Positions 1 to 6,070 of a DNA stretch of 6,070 bases are shown piece after piece. The DNA lies in NCBI GenBank assembly GCA_900553265.1, contig USDD01000125.1:1-6070 (forward strand). The letters run 5' to 3'. The stretch comes from an uncultured Eubacteriales bacterium (GTDB lineage: Bacteria; Bacillota; Clostridia; Christensenellales; Aristaeellaceae). Under the pieces are notes generated by a model. The model saw only the letters and a program-made list of their open reading frames with translations, made no database searches and was not told the origin of the DNA. How positions within the stretch are numbered: the first letter of the stretch is position 1; each line of letters opens with the position of its first letter. The position numbers and the translations under genes are program-made.

Positions 1-1717
1 TACTTCGTAGAGGCGTACCATTCGTTGACTTCCTGAGTGATCAGGTCGCCGCCGTTGGTCTTCCAGTCCTCGACGAACTGGTCGAAGGCCTCGATGGGCT
101 TGGTGCCCATGATGATGTTGGTGAAGCACTCCAGCTCCAGCTTCTGCAGATACGCGTTCTTCTCCACCATGGCGGGCGTATCGGAGGTGCAGAACTTGTT
201 GACCTTGATGGGCATATCCTTCCAGATGTCATAGCTGGTGGCGAAGGTGGTCAGCATCTTGGGATTGGACTGATACCAGCCCTTCCAGGTCTGCTTGGCT
301 TCCTCGGTCAGCAGGCTCTCGTCCATGCCGGCCTTGACGGCGGCGGCGATGGTGGCGTAGTCGTTGTTGGCGCGGGAGCACAGGCGGCCGTAGAAGCCGT
401 AGGTCAGGTTGCCATGGGTGTAGTAGTCGTTCATGAAGCCCGGGCCGACCAGCTCTTCGGGATAGTCAAACTTCCACAGCAGCTTCGGCTCGGCGACGTA
501 GGAATACTTCTCGTTGACCTCGTCCACATTGATGGGGTCGCGGGCCTCGGTCACCGGATAGTGCCAGTTGTAGCCCTCGGCGGCCAGCATTTCGCGCAGC
601 TCCACATCGTTGCGATAGTAGGAATCCCAGAAGGCGTTCAGCGCGTAAATCGCGGCCTCAGGATGCTCGCAGGAGGTGGTGATGGCGTTGAGGAGGTGTA
701 CCAGGCGTTCTTCATGACGCTGCAGGTGCCGTCGTCGCCCAGCAGGAAGGGTACGGCGGAGATTTCGGAGCCTTCCACGTTCGCCCAGGTGTTGCAGAAG
801 GTCGCGATCTTCCACCAGTAGCCGTAGCAGAACAGCCAGTCGCCGCCGGAGACGATCTCGCTCTCCTTGTTGCCGTCCACGACGACGAACTCGGGATCGA
901 TATAGCCCTTCTCATACCAGGTGGCCATGCGCTCCAGCGCGGTGCGCATCTCGGGCTGAATGCTGGTGTAGACCAGCTCGCCGTTCTCGTCCTCCATCCA
1001 CATGTCCATGTAGGCGTTGCAGGCGGTCAGCACGGTCTGGAAGGTGTTGCCGGAATCCTGAAGATCCTTGCTCAGCACCACGGGGTACTGGCCGGGGTAC
1101 ATCTCGATGTACTTGTCGAAGATGGCCTCCAGCTCGGCCAGCGTGGTGGGCATCTCGCAGCCCATCTCCTCGAGGATGTCGGTGCGGATGAAGTTGTTGG
1201 TCCACCAGGCCAGCGTGTCGGACATCTGCGGCAGGGCGTAGATGTGGCCGCCGATGGTCACGGGCGCGAAGAACGCGCCGGCGGTCTGCTCCTCAACGTC
1301 CTTAATCGCCCACTTGACCAGCGGGGAGGCGTACTGCTCGATCAGGTCGTCCAGAGGCTGGATCTTGCCCGCGGCCACATACTTGGCCAGCTGAGCGATG
1401 GAGGGGCTGATCACGTCGGGCAGGTCGTCGCTGGCGAAGGCCAGATCGAGGCGCTGGCTGTTGGACTCGCCGTCGCCGGAGGTCCAGGCCATCTTCCACT
1501 GGATGCCCAGCTCGTTCTCGTACCATCGGGTCATGCCGTTGGATTCGGCGGAGTCGCCCTCCTGGAACACGTTGTTCGTGGTCACGACGGCGTGAGTGGT
1601 CAGCGTAATGGGTTCTTCGTACTTATGGAACTGATAAACCTCCGGCTCCTCCGCGAAGGCGGCGGCGCTCAGGCAAACCAGCAGCGCCAGAAGCATGGAA
1701 AGCAGCTTGCGTGTCAT
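1..1717 (-). CDS. ABC transporter extracellular sugar-binding protein (LplA-like), frameshifted, 3' end cut by window edge
   Basis: Substrate-capturing subunit of an ABC importer, probably for a carbohydrate; it would act outside the membrane and deliver ligand to two permeases not seen here. The ATG at 1717 follows AAGGAGG by 10 bases. Residues 1-22 form a signal peptide (basic TRK, hydrophobic LLSMLLALLVCLSAA, cleavage probably after AFA). The mature part is rich in Trp, Tyr and acidic residues, as in large family 1 solute-binding proteins (for example DDLPDVISPS, AAGKIQPLDDLIEQ, GHIYALPQ). The first frame is good up to Thr341, then gives 18 unrelated residues and stops at 638. The correct sequence resumes at once in another frame (LLNAITTSCEHPEAAIYALN) and stays open for 231 codons to NEWYASTK, followed by an incomplete TA- codon at positions 1-2, presumably the stop. 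Restoring one base gives about 572 residues, normal for LplA-like proteins. The sugar is unknown. It is either a recent pseudogene or an intact gene with a sequencing error. Confidence 0.88.
693..700 (-). other. Single-base deletion (frameshift) in the binding-protein gene
   Basis: The upstream frame uses TAC at 698-700, and the downstream frame resumes with CTC at 693-695. Only two bases (AC, 696-697) remain where a codon should be. The simplest ancestral reading is TAC ACC CTC CTC, with one C lost from a run of three. No slippery heptamer precedes the site, so programmed -1 frameshifting is not suggested. Confidence 0.85.
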
Positions 1718-1727
1718 GTCGAAAATT

Positions 1728-1734
1728 CCTCCTT
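1728..1734 (-). promoter_or_regulatory. Ribosome binding site of the solute-binding protein
   Basis: AAGGAGG on the minus strand, 10 bases before the ATG at 1717. It is a near-perfect anti-SD match and fixes the start codon, since the signal peptide begins directly there. Confidence 0.8.
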
Positions 1735-1843
1735 GTCGGTTGCCGTCCGAGGGGAAGCTCCCAGCGGGCGCGCTCTCCCGACGAGGGGCAAAAGCGCGGC
1801 GCGCAAAGTGTTCCAGCGCGGACGAATGAAGAAGAGAGATCGC

Positions 1844-1868
1844 CCTTCGCCGGGGCCCTCGGCGAAAG
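1844..1868 (-). other. Hairpin in the leader of the solute-binding protein mRNA
   Basis: On the minus strand a 9-bp stem (CUUUCGCCG with CGGCGAAGG, one G-U pair) closes a 7-base loop, AGGGCCC. No U-run follows, so it is not an intrinsic terminator. A smaller stem (CGGAC/GTCCG, 1885-1898) lies just after the predicted transcript start. A very GC-rich 4-bp stem (1794-1804) is followed by only four U residues (1790-1793). Together they make a structured leader of about 188 nt. I do not recognise a known riboswitch class in it. Confidence 0.45.
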
Positions 1869-1911
1869 ACAACGGTCGGCGCGGCGGACGTTCGTCCGTC
1901 GTCTGTCTGCT

Positions 1912-1920
1912 ATTATAACA
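1912..1920 (-). promoter_or_regulatory. Extended -10 promoter for the solute-binding protein gene
   Basis: The minus strand reads TGTTATAAT: a consensus TATAAT (1912-1917) preceded by TG and one base, the extended -10 form. The hexamer 17 bases upstream, AAGTGC, is a poor -35, which fits a promoter that needs an activator such as the adjacent AraC-type regulator. Transcription would start near 1905, giving a leader of about 188 nt. Confidence 0.7.
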
Positions 1921-1930
1921 GAAAGTTTCC

Positions 1931-1967
1931 ATTCGCACTTGCGGTTTTCCCACAGGGAATTTGCACT
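1931..1967 (-). promoter_or_regulatory. Candidate operator: direct repeats flanking an inverted repeat
   Basis: The minus strand carries AGTGCAAAT (1959-1967) and AGTGCGAAT (1931-1939), 28 bases apart with one mismatch. Between them lies a perfect inverted repeat, TTCCC-TGT-GGGAA on the minus strand (1947-1959). The proximal copy covers the weak -35 position and the distal copy sits near -54 to -62. This is a natural place for an AraC-type regulator to bind, but assigning these sites to the neighbouring regulator is inference. Confidence 0.35.
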
Positions 1968-1979
1968 ATTTCGCCGTTT

Positions 1980-3530
1980 TCAGCCCACATACTGTCTCGG
2001 CGACATACCCATGCGCCGCTTGAACAGGCGGCTGAAGTGAGCCAGATTATCGTAGCCCACCTGCATCGCCGCCTCCTGCACCCTCATGCCGCTTTTCAAC
2101 AGCTGGCATGCCCGCTCCATGCGCATGGAGATCAGCAGTTCCTCCAGCGGCTGGCCGGTCTCCTGCTTGACGAGATGGGACAGGTAGTTGGAATTATAAT
2201 GGAAATGGTCGGCCACGGCGTTCACGGTCACGCCCTCAGCCATGGTCTTTGCGATGTAGGCGCGCACCTCGTCCGCCAGCAGCCGCTGCTGGCTGTCCTT
2301 CTGGCTGCGCACCCTCTGGACATAGCGCAGAACCGCCCCGCGGCAGCTCTGCCTCAGCGCCTCCCCGTCCTCGGCGATGCGCCGGGGAGAGCGCAGTTCG
2401 GTGTAGAATGCGTCCAGATCGTCGAAGGCGTAGCCCCGGCTCACGCCGTCGACGGAGACGGCGCTCATCAGCGCGGTCAGCAGCATCCGCCGCGCCCGGT
2501 CGCCGTCGCCGGCGGCGCGCACGGCCTCGTCCACGCAGCGCCCGACCGCCTCCTCGTCCAGCGCCGCCAGCGCGTCGCTGAGCCGGCTGTCCCGCAGGGG
2601 ATCCGGCGCGTTCTCGCCGTCCAGCAGCAGAATCACACCCGGGCCGGCGGCGGAGCGCCGCGCCGCATCCATCAGAGCCGCCGTCACCGCGTGCAGCTCG
2701 TCCGCCGCGGCGGCGCGGCTGACGAAGGCGGAAACGCGGCAGTCCATACTGCGCCGCGCGCTGTCGGCCAGCACGTCCAGCGCGCCCGCCATCCGCGCGC
2801 GGAAGGCCTCGGCGGCCTCGCCGCTCTGAAAGAGGAAGGCGAAGAGCATCTCGTTTCGGCGCAGCGGCAGCGAATAGACGCGATCCGCGCCCGTCAGCAG
2901 CCGCTCCGCCAGCGTCTGAAAGCCCAGCTGATTCACCGGAGAGCCGAAGAATTCATCCTCGGAGACAAACAGCGTGCCAAAGCCCACCATCTGCGGCGTG
3001 ACCTCCACGCCCGCGTCGGCCATCTCCCGGGCGTTTTCCGAGGGACGCACGCCGCCCCGGATCAGCCAGCCGCTCAGGAAGCGGTCGCGCAGCATGGAGC
3101 CATAGCTCGCCAGCGACGAGCGCGCCTGCTCCAGCAGGCGGCGCTGCTCCAGCTCTGCCTGAACCTCGGCCAGCGCGCCCTCGACGATGCTCTGCAGATC
3201 CTCGTAGCGCACGGGCTTGACCAGATACTGATACACGCCCAGCTCCACCGCGCGGCAGGCGTATTCGAAATCCCGATAGCCGGTGAGCATCACCACGCGG
3301 CACAGCGGCCAGCGCGCCCGGATACGCTCGCACAGCTCCAGTCCGCTCAGCCCGGGCATGGAAATGTCCGTCACCACCACGTCCACGCGCCGCCGATCGA
3401 GGATCTCCAGCGCCTTCTGCGCGTCGCCGGCCTTGTAGACGTCGGTAAATCCGCTGTCCTCCCACGCAATGTTGTTGTACAGGCCGTCGAGGATCAGCGT
3501 CTCGTCGTCCACCAGCAGCAGACTATACAT
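1980..3530 (-). CDS. YesN-type response regulator, receiver plus AraC-family DNA-binding domain
   Basis: Cytoplasmic transcription regulator of 516 residues, a normal length for YesN-like proteins. Residues 1-120 are a receiver domain: acidic pair D8-D9, phospho-acceptor D55 (in VVVTDISMPG), T83, Y102 and K105 (QYLVKPV). Residues about 120-410 are a poorly conserved middle region starting with a Glu/Gln/Arg-rich helix, perhaps a coiled coil (about 120-140). Residues about 420-516 are a double helix-turn-helix AraC domain: VNAVADHFHYNSNYLSHLVKQETG, then VQEAAMQVGYDNLAHFSRLFKRRMGMSPRQYV. Its ATG (3528-3530) lies inside the last codons of the kinase gene, an 8-base overlap that suggests translational coupling. 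AAGGGGG stands 9 bases before the start. Partner: the upstream kinase. Likely target: the promoter at 1912-1967. This pairing is typical for carbohydrate uptake loci; the actual signal is not known. Confidence 0.93.
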   Translation of the reverse strand: MYSLLLVDDETLILDGLYNNIAWEDSGFTDVYKAGDAQKALEILDRRRVDVVVTDISMPGLSGLELCERIRARWPLCRVVMLTGYRDFEYACRAVELGVYQYLVKPVRYEDLQSIVEGALAEVQAELEQRRLLEQARSSLASYGSMLRDRFLSGWLIRGGVRPSENAREMADAGVEVTPQMVGFGTLFVSEDEFFGSPVNQLGFQTLAERLLTGADRVYSLPLRRNEMLFAFLFQSGEAAEAFRARMAGALDVLADSARRSMDCRVSAFVSRAAAADELHAVTAALMDAARRSAAGPGVILLLDGENAPDPLRDSRLSDALAALDEEAVGRCVDEAVRAAGDGDRARRMLLTALMSAVSVDGVSRGYAFDDLDAFYTELRSPRRIAEDGEALRQSCRGAVLRYVQRVRSQKDSQQRLLADEVRAYIAKTMAEGVTVNAVADHFHYNSNYLSHLVKQETGQPLEELLISMRMERACQLLKSGMRVQEAAMQVGYDNLAHFSRLFKRRMGMSPRQYVG

Positions 3531-5280
3531 TCTCCGTTTCCCCCTTGTCCGGAATGTAAATTTCGACGATCAGTCCCTGGGGCTCGTTGGCCGCCACGGT
3601 GATGGCGGTCTCCGGGCCGAAGAGCATGCGAAAGCGCAGCAGCACGTTCTGCAGGCCGCGAATGTTCGCGCCATCCGCCTGCGCCGCGTCCAGCGCCGAG
3701 CGCATCTGCTCCAGCTGCTCCGGCTCCACACCCGTTCCGGTGTCGGCAACGCGCAGCAGAATCCATCCGTCCTCCCGGCGCGCGGTGATGCGCAGCTCCG
3801 CCGTGCCGCGAAGGTTCTTGATTCCGTGGGTCAGGAAGTTCTCCGCCACAGTCAGCAGCGTCAGCGACGGAATGCGCAGCATCCGCAGCGGCTCGTCGAT
3901 CTCCTCATCGTAGCGCAGCCGCCCGGAGAAGCGCATGCTCTGAATCTTCACCAGCAGCCGCACGTGCTCCAGCTCCTGATAGAGCGCCACGTCGCCGCTG
4001 TCCGCCCGGGTGTTGATCTGATAATACTGTCCGAGATAGACCGCCAGATCGGCCGCGTTGTCCAGATCCTCGTTTTTGATAAACGTGTACAGCGTGAACA
4101 GGCAGTTGTACAGGAAGTGCGGGTTGATCTGCGCCCGCAGGAATTTCAGCTGCGTCTGGGCCAGATTCATCTCGTCGACGTACTTCTGCTGAATCAGCGT
4201 CTGGAGCCGCGCCGTCATCTGGTTCAGCGCGGCCTCGATGTCGCCGATTTCGTTGCGGGAATCGCTGACGGCGCAGCCGGAGAAGTCGCCGCGGCCCACG
4301 CGCTGCATGGCCTGACGCACGCCGTCGATGGGCCGCACAATCTGGCGATAGACGATGTACATGTACGCCACAGCCACCGCCACGAACACGAAAATTTCCG
4401 CCAGCGACCAGTCCAGAATGGAGCGATTCGGCCGGGAAATCACGCCGTCGTCCAGTAGAATGCCGATGGCGCACTCGGTGCCCGGCAGCGACTCGGTCAG
4501 CACGGTGTAGCGCCGCTCGCCCTGCCGGTAGCCAGTCTGGGTATGGCTGAAACCGTCTGCCTCGGGCGAGAGCGCCAGCTTCTCAGCCAGCGCCCGCTGA
4601 TCCAGCCCGGAAGAATCCTCCATGTACAGCGCGCCGTCCCGCCCGGCCAGAAACACGCCGGCGATGCCGTCCGAGTCGTCCAGCGGCGCGAGGGCCTCGC
4701 AGATTTCGCCCGGAGTGATCTCGATGAAGAAAATGGCGTTGCTCTGCTGCTCGTGCACATAGCCCACGGACAGGCTCAGGCAGGTCTTCTCCGGGTCGGC
4801 CACCGACGGATGCACGCCCCACACGGCGCGCTCCAGCGCGTCGGCGGAGGTCAGCGCCGGCCTTTCGCTCTCGCCGACGCGATAGATGGAGTCGTGGGTG
4901 GAGATCACCCATCCCTGCCGAGGCAGCCAGACGGAGATGCGGTTCTCCATCATGCGCTGAGACGCATAGGAGCGCAGACGATCCTGAAACAGCCAATAGC
5001 GAAACAGATCCCTGCGGCTGTCGGAGGAGATGCAGAAGCTGTTCAGATCATCGTCCACCGTCAGCGAAATGGCCAGCTGGCGCGCGTCCATCAGCCGCTC
5101 CGTAAACTGATTCGACGACATGTGCAGCAGATTGTTGTAATTCTGAACAATCTCGCTGCGAATAGTGCTCGCGCTGGTGGTGGCCATAAACACGCCCAGC
5201 ACCACCAGCGGCACAATCAGCGCCAGAAAAACCATCATCATCGCGCGGCCGATGCGCGTACGATAGCATTTGCGAATCAA
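3523..5280 (-). CDS. YesM-type sensor histidine kinase
   Basis: Membrane kinase of 585 residues that should phosphorylate the regulator encoded next. Order of parts: a short basic N-terminus, TM1 (about 14-36), an extracytoplasmic sensor region (about 37-289), TM2 (about 291-311), HAMP (about 312-364), then a His_kinase domain with the phospho-acceptor H388 in QINPHFLYN. The ATPase part has an N-box-like stretch (TVAENFLTHGIKN, N481) and a G1 motif (VADTGTGV, D513). The G2 region reads ANIRGLQNVLLRFRMLFG, looser than the usual GIGLxN form. The start is TTG at 5280: an in-frame TGA lies three codons upstream and no ATG occurs before M14-M16, already at the edge of TM1. A GAGGG lies 3 bases before the TTG, which is close spacing. 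It overlaps the regulator gene by 8 bases. Confidence 0.93.
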   Translation of the reverse strand: MIRKCYRTRIGRAMMMVFLALIVPLVVLGVFMATTSASTIRSEIVQNYNNLLHMSSNQFTERLMDARQLAISLTVDDDLNSFCISSDSRRDLFRYWLFQDRLRSYASQRMMENRISVWLPRQGWVISTHDSIYRVGESERPALTSADALERAVWGVHPSVADPEKTCLSLSVGYVHEQQSNAIFFIEITPGEICEALAPLDDSDGIAGVFLAGRDGALYMEDSSGLDQRALAEKLALSPEADGFSHTQTGYRQGERRYTVLTESLPGTECAIGILLDDGVISRPNRSILDWSLAEIFVFVAVAVAYMYIVYRQIVRPIDGVRQAMQRVGRGDFSGCAVSDSRNEIGDIEAALNQMTARLQTLIQQKYVDEMNLAQTQLKFLRAQINPHFLYNCLFTLYTFIKNEDLDNAADLAVYLGQYYQINTRADSGDVALYQELEHVRLLVKIQSMRFSGRLRYDEEIDEPLRMLRIPSLTLLTVAENFLTHGIKNLRGTAELRITARREDGWILLRVADTGTGVEPEQLEQMRSALDAAQADGANIRGLQNVLLRFRMLFGPETAITVAANEPQGLIVEIYIPDKGETENV

Positions 5281-5349
5281 AAGCCCTCATCCATTCGTGC
5301 GTTTTTTTAATGAATTCGACCATGCCTGAACAAAATCCTGCCCCGGGTT
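5281..5349 (-). other. Short spacer before the kinase gene
   Basis: This is 69 bases between the small upstream frame and the TTG start. It holds the GAGGG ribosome binding site near 5284-5288 and a weak promoter-like pair (TTGTTC, 17 bases, TTAAAA; three of six matches each) that I do not consider reliable. No terminator is visible, so the kinase is probably read from a promoter further upstream. Confidence 0.4.
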
Positions 5350-5577
5350 TCATCCGTTTCGGCAAAAAGAGAGCGAGTCCTCCTCCGAATGGAGGCGGCT
5401 CGAGAGCGTCAATACGCCGCCGCGAACCTCCACGGACACGGCTTCGCCGCCGAGGAGATCGCGCGCCGCGGCACGGCACTGTCCCAGCCCGGACACGCGC
5501 AGCGAGCGGCAGCGCCCGAACACAGCCAGGTGCGAAACGGGATGCGGCAGAGCGAACTCCATGTCCGCCAGCGGCAT
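5350..5577 (-). CDS. Small protein of unknown function
   Basis: A 75-residue frame starting MPLADMEFALPHP and ending LSFCRNG. AAGGGG lies 6 bases before the ATG at 5577. Codons end mostly in G or C like the neighbouring genes, and residues about 44-56 (EAVSVEVRGGVLT) alternate as in a beta hairpin, which argues for real coding. No signal peptide, membrane segment or family motif was recognised. The same frame extends upstream to another ATG at 5619, but without a ribosome binding site. A different frame that opens at ATG 5677 (MALPEVRCDGEPPFTVAACHGG) looks protein-like for its first 20-35 residues and degenerates just where this frame becomes good. The two could therefore be parts of one frameshifted gene of about 110 residues. 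It precedes the kinase gene by 69 bases on the same strand. Function unknown. Confidence 0.4.
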   Translation of the reverse strand: MPLADMEFALPHPVSHLAVFGRCRSLRVSGLGQCRAAARDLLGGEAVSVEVRGGVLTLSSRLHSEEDSLSFCRNG

Positions 5578-5767
5578 GAATCGCCCCTTCACGGTGCGCG
5601 GCGGCGGCGCAGCCGCCATGACAGGCGGCTACCGTAAAGGGCGGCTCGCCGTCGCAGCGAACCTCCGGCAGCGCCATATGTGTGCCTATATGCCGCTATT
5701 TCTGCAATCAAAAGCACAATGGATAAAAATAAGTTAAAATACAGGCGCGTTCAAAACTTGGCAGTTA
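5578..5767. other. Spacer between the insertion sequence and the small frame
   Basis: The right part (about 5680-5767) is AT-rich and non-coding in appearance; the left part (5578-5677) is GC-rich and may belong to a longer or broken version of the small gene. A loose inverted repeat, CATAT/ATATG with an 8-base gap (5675-5692), lies at the boundary. No RNA gene or terminator was seen. Confidence 0.5.
5726..5754 (-). promoter_or_regulatory. Candidate promoter for the small frame and the kinase-regulator pair
   Basis: On the minus strand TTGAAC (5749-5754) is followed after 17 bases by TATTTT (5726-5731), each four of six matches to the sigma-A consensus, in an AT-rich stretch. It would start transcription near 5719 and is the best promoter-like pair I found upstream of the kinase gene. 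It lies about 14 bases from the proposed end of the insertion sequence. Confidence 0.35.
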
Positions 5768-6070
5768 GGAGGTGTAATTAGATAGTGTCTACATGAGATC
5801 AAGCCAAAACAGCCAGCCAAATAGCGATACATCTGATGTGAACAGCAGAAAGGAACGATGACGTGTTTTTCGCATAGCGCGTAGCGATGCCTCTCCAGCG
5901 TTTTAACCACAGAAAAGCGTTCTCTACAAGATGCCTGATTTTGTAGAGGTAGCGGTCGTATTCGCGCTGTTCCTTACGGTTCTTCTTGGGCGGGATGACA
6001 ACGTTTATTCCGGCCGAAAGCGCGAAAGCAACGATTTCCGATGTGTCATAGCCACGATCGGCCAGAAGAT
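5768..6070 (-). mobile_element. IS5-family insertion sequence, partial (runs off the right edge)
   Basis: It contains the end of a DDE transposase and about 30 bases beyond its stop codon. The proposed terminus begins at GGAGGTG (5768) and includes GATAGTGTCTACATG (5781-5795), the kind of short terminal sequence expected beside the stop codon. The flanking TA or TTAG fits target sites used in the IS5 family. The other end is outside the window, so the inverted repeat and the target duplication cannot be confirmed. An alternative boundary is near 5781. Its base composition is visibly less GC-rich than the kinase and regulator genes, consistent with acquisition from elsewhere. Confidence 0.65.
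5799..6070 (-). CDS. IS5-family transposase, C-terminal part (5' end outside the window)
   Basis: DDE-type transposase that cuts and joins the ends of its own insertion sequence. Only the last 89 residues and the TGA stop (5799-5801) are in the window. Visible motifs are LLADRGYDT, with the second catalytic Asp (visible residue 4), and the signature Y-x2-R-x3-E-x6-K in YKIRHLVENAFLWLK, whose Glu (visible residue 49) is the third catalytic acid. The stretch VIPPKKNRKEQREYD and the end WRGIATRYAKNTSSFLSAV are typical of the IS427-like branch, whose members often split the gene in two frames. That part cannot be seen here. No frameshift or missing catalytic residue occurs in the visible portion, so the element may be intact. 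Confidence 0.92.
   Translation of the reverse strand, partial: LLADRGYDTSEIVAFALSAGINVVIPPKKNRKEQREYDRYLYKIRHLVENAFLWLKRWRGIATRYAKNTSSFLSAVHIRCIAIWLAVLA

Noticed and set aside
690..705. Programmed ribosomal frameshift in the binding-protein gene
   Set aside because: There is no slippery X-XXY-YYZ heptamer at the switch and no family precedent for solute-binding proteins. A deletion or base-call error explains it better.
1244..1918. Plus-strand open frame of 224 codons over the binding-protein start and its promoter
   Set aside because: It runs opposite to a gene with signal peptide, ribosome binding site and promoter, and its protein is Gly/Arg/Leu-rich without recognisable features.
1947..1959. 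TTCCC/GGGAA inverted repeat as terminator of the regulator gene
   Set aside because: The stem is only 5 bp and no U-run follows it on the minus strand. Its position just upstream of a promoter fits an operator better.
2037..3602. Plus-strand open frame of 521 codons across the regulator gene
   Set aside because: It is a mirror of the response-regulator gene caused by GC-rich third positions. The protein is rich in His, Arg, Gln and Ala with no domain, whereas the minus-strand frame has receiver and AraC motifs.
3469..4458. Plus-strand open frame of 329 codons over the kinase gene
   Set aside because: It is antisense to well-recognised kinase motifs, has low-complexity His/Gln/Arg composition and no ribosome binding site of note.
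4543..5310. Plus-strand open frame of 255 codons over the kinase sensor region
   Set aside because: Same reason: antisense to a real gene, with composition typical of a shadow frame.
1..6070. A CRISPR array, tRNA, rRNA or a new defence or biosynthetic system
   Set aside because: No spaced repeats, RNA gene motifs or unusual domain combinations were seen. Apart from the small frame, every gene belongs to well-known families.

Overview
The window looks like chromosomal DNA of a GC-rich, low-culture Clostridia-type Firmicute, probably gut-associated. This is inferred from three things: a YesM/YesN-type two-component pair beside an LplA-like solute-binding protein, strong AAGGAGG-type ribosome binding sites, and GC-ending codons. 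No rRNA or other marker is present, so the taxonomic guess is soft.

Layout, with every supported gene on the minus strand, so read from right to left. (1) 5768-6070: the 3' end of an IS5-family insertion sequence, holding the last 89 residues of its transposase and one terminus. (2) 5578-5767: an AT-rich spacer with a plausible sigma-A-type promoter, grading into a GC-rich stretch. (3) 5350-5577: a small unrecognised reading frame with a reasonable ribosome binding site. (4) 3523-5280: a YesM-type membrane sensor histidine kinase starting at TTG. (5) 1980-3530: a YesN-type response regulator with an AraC output domain, overlapping the kinase gene by 8 bases. (6) 1718-1979: an intergenic control region with a consensus extended -10 promoter, direct and inverted repeats next to it, and a leader of about 188 nt that can form hairpins. 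(7) 1-1717: an extracellular solute-binding protein of an ABC sugar importer. Its reading frame is broken by a one-base deletion near 696, and its last codon is cut by the window edge.

Likely logic, inferred from the family pattern: the kinase senses an extracellular cue, possibly a carbohydrate, and phosphorylates the regulator. The regulator then acts at the promoter upstream of the binding-protein gene. The permease genes that should partner the binding protein are not in the window and would most likely lie beyond its left edge.

No clearly new system was found. The points most worth checking are the frameshift in the binding protein, the compact promoter and leader region at 1718-1979, and the unexplained small frame between the insertion sequence and the kinase.
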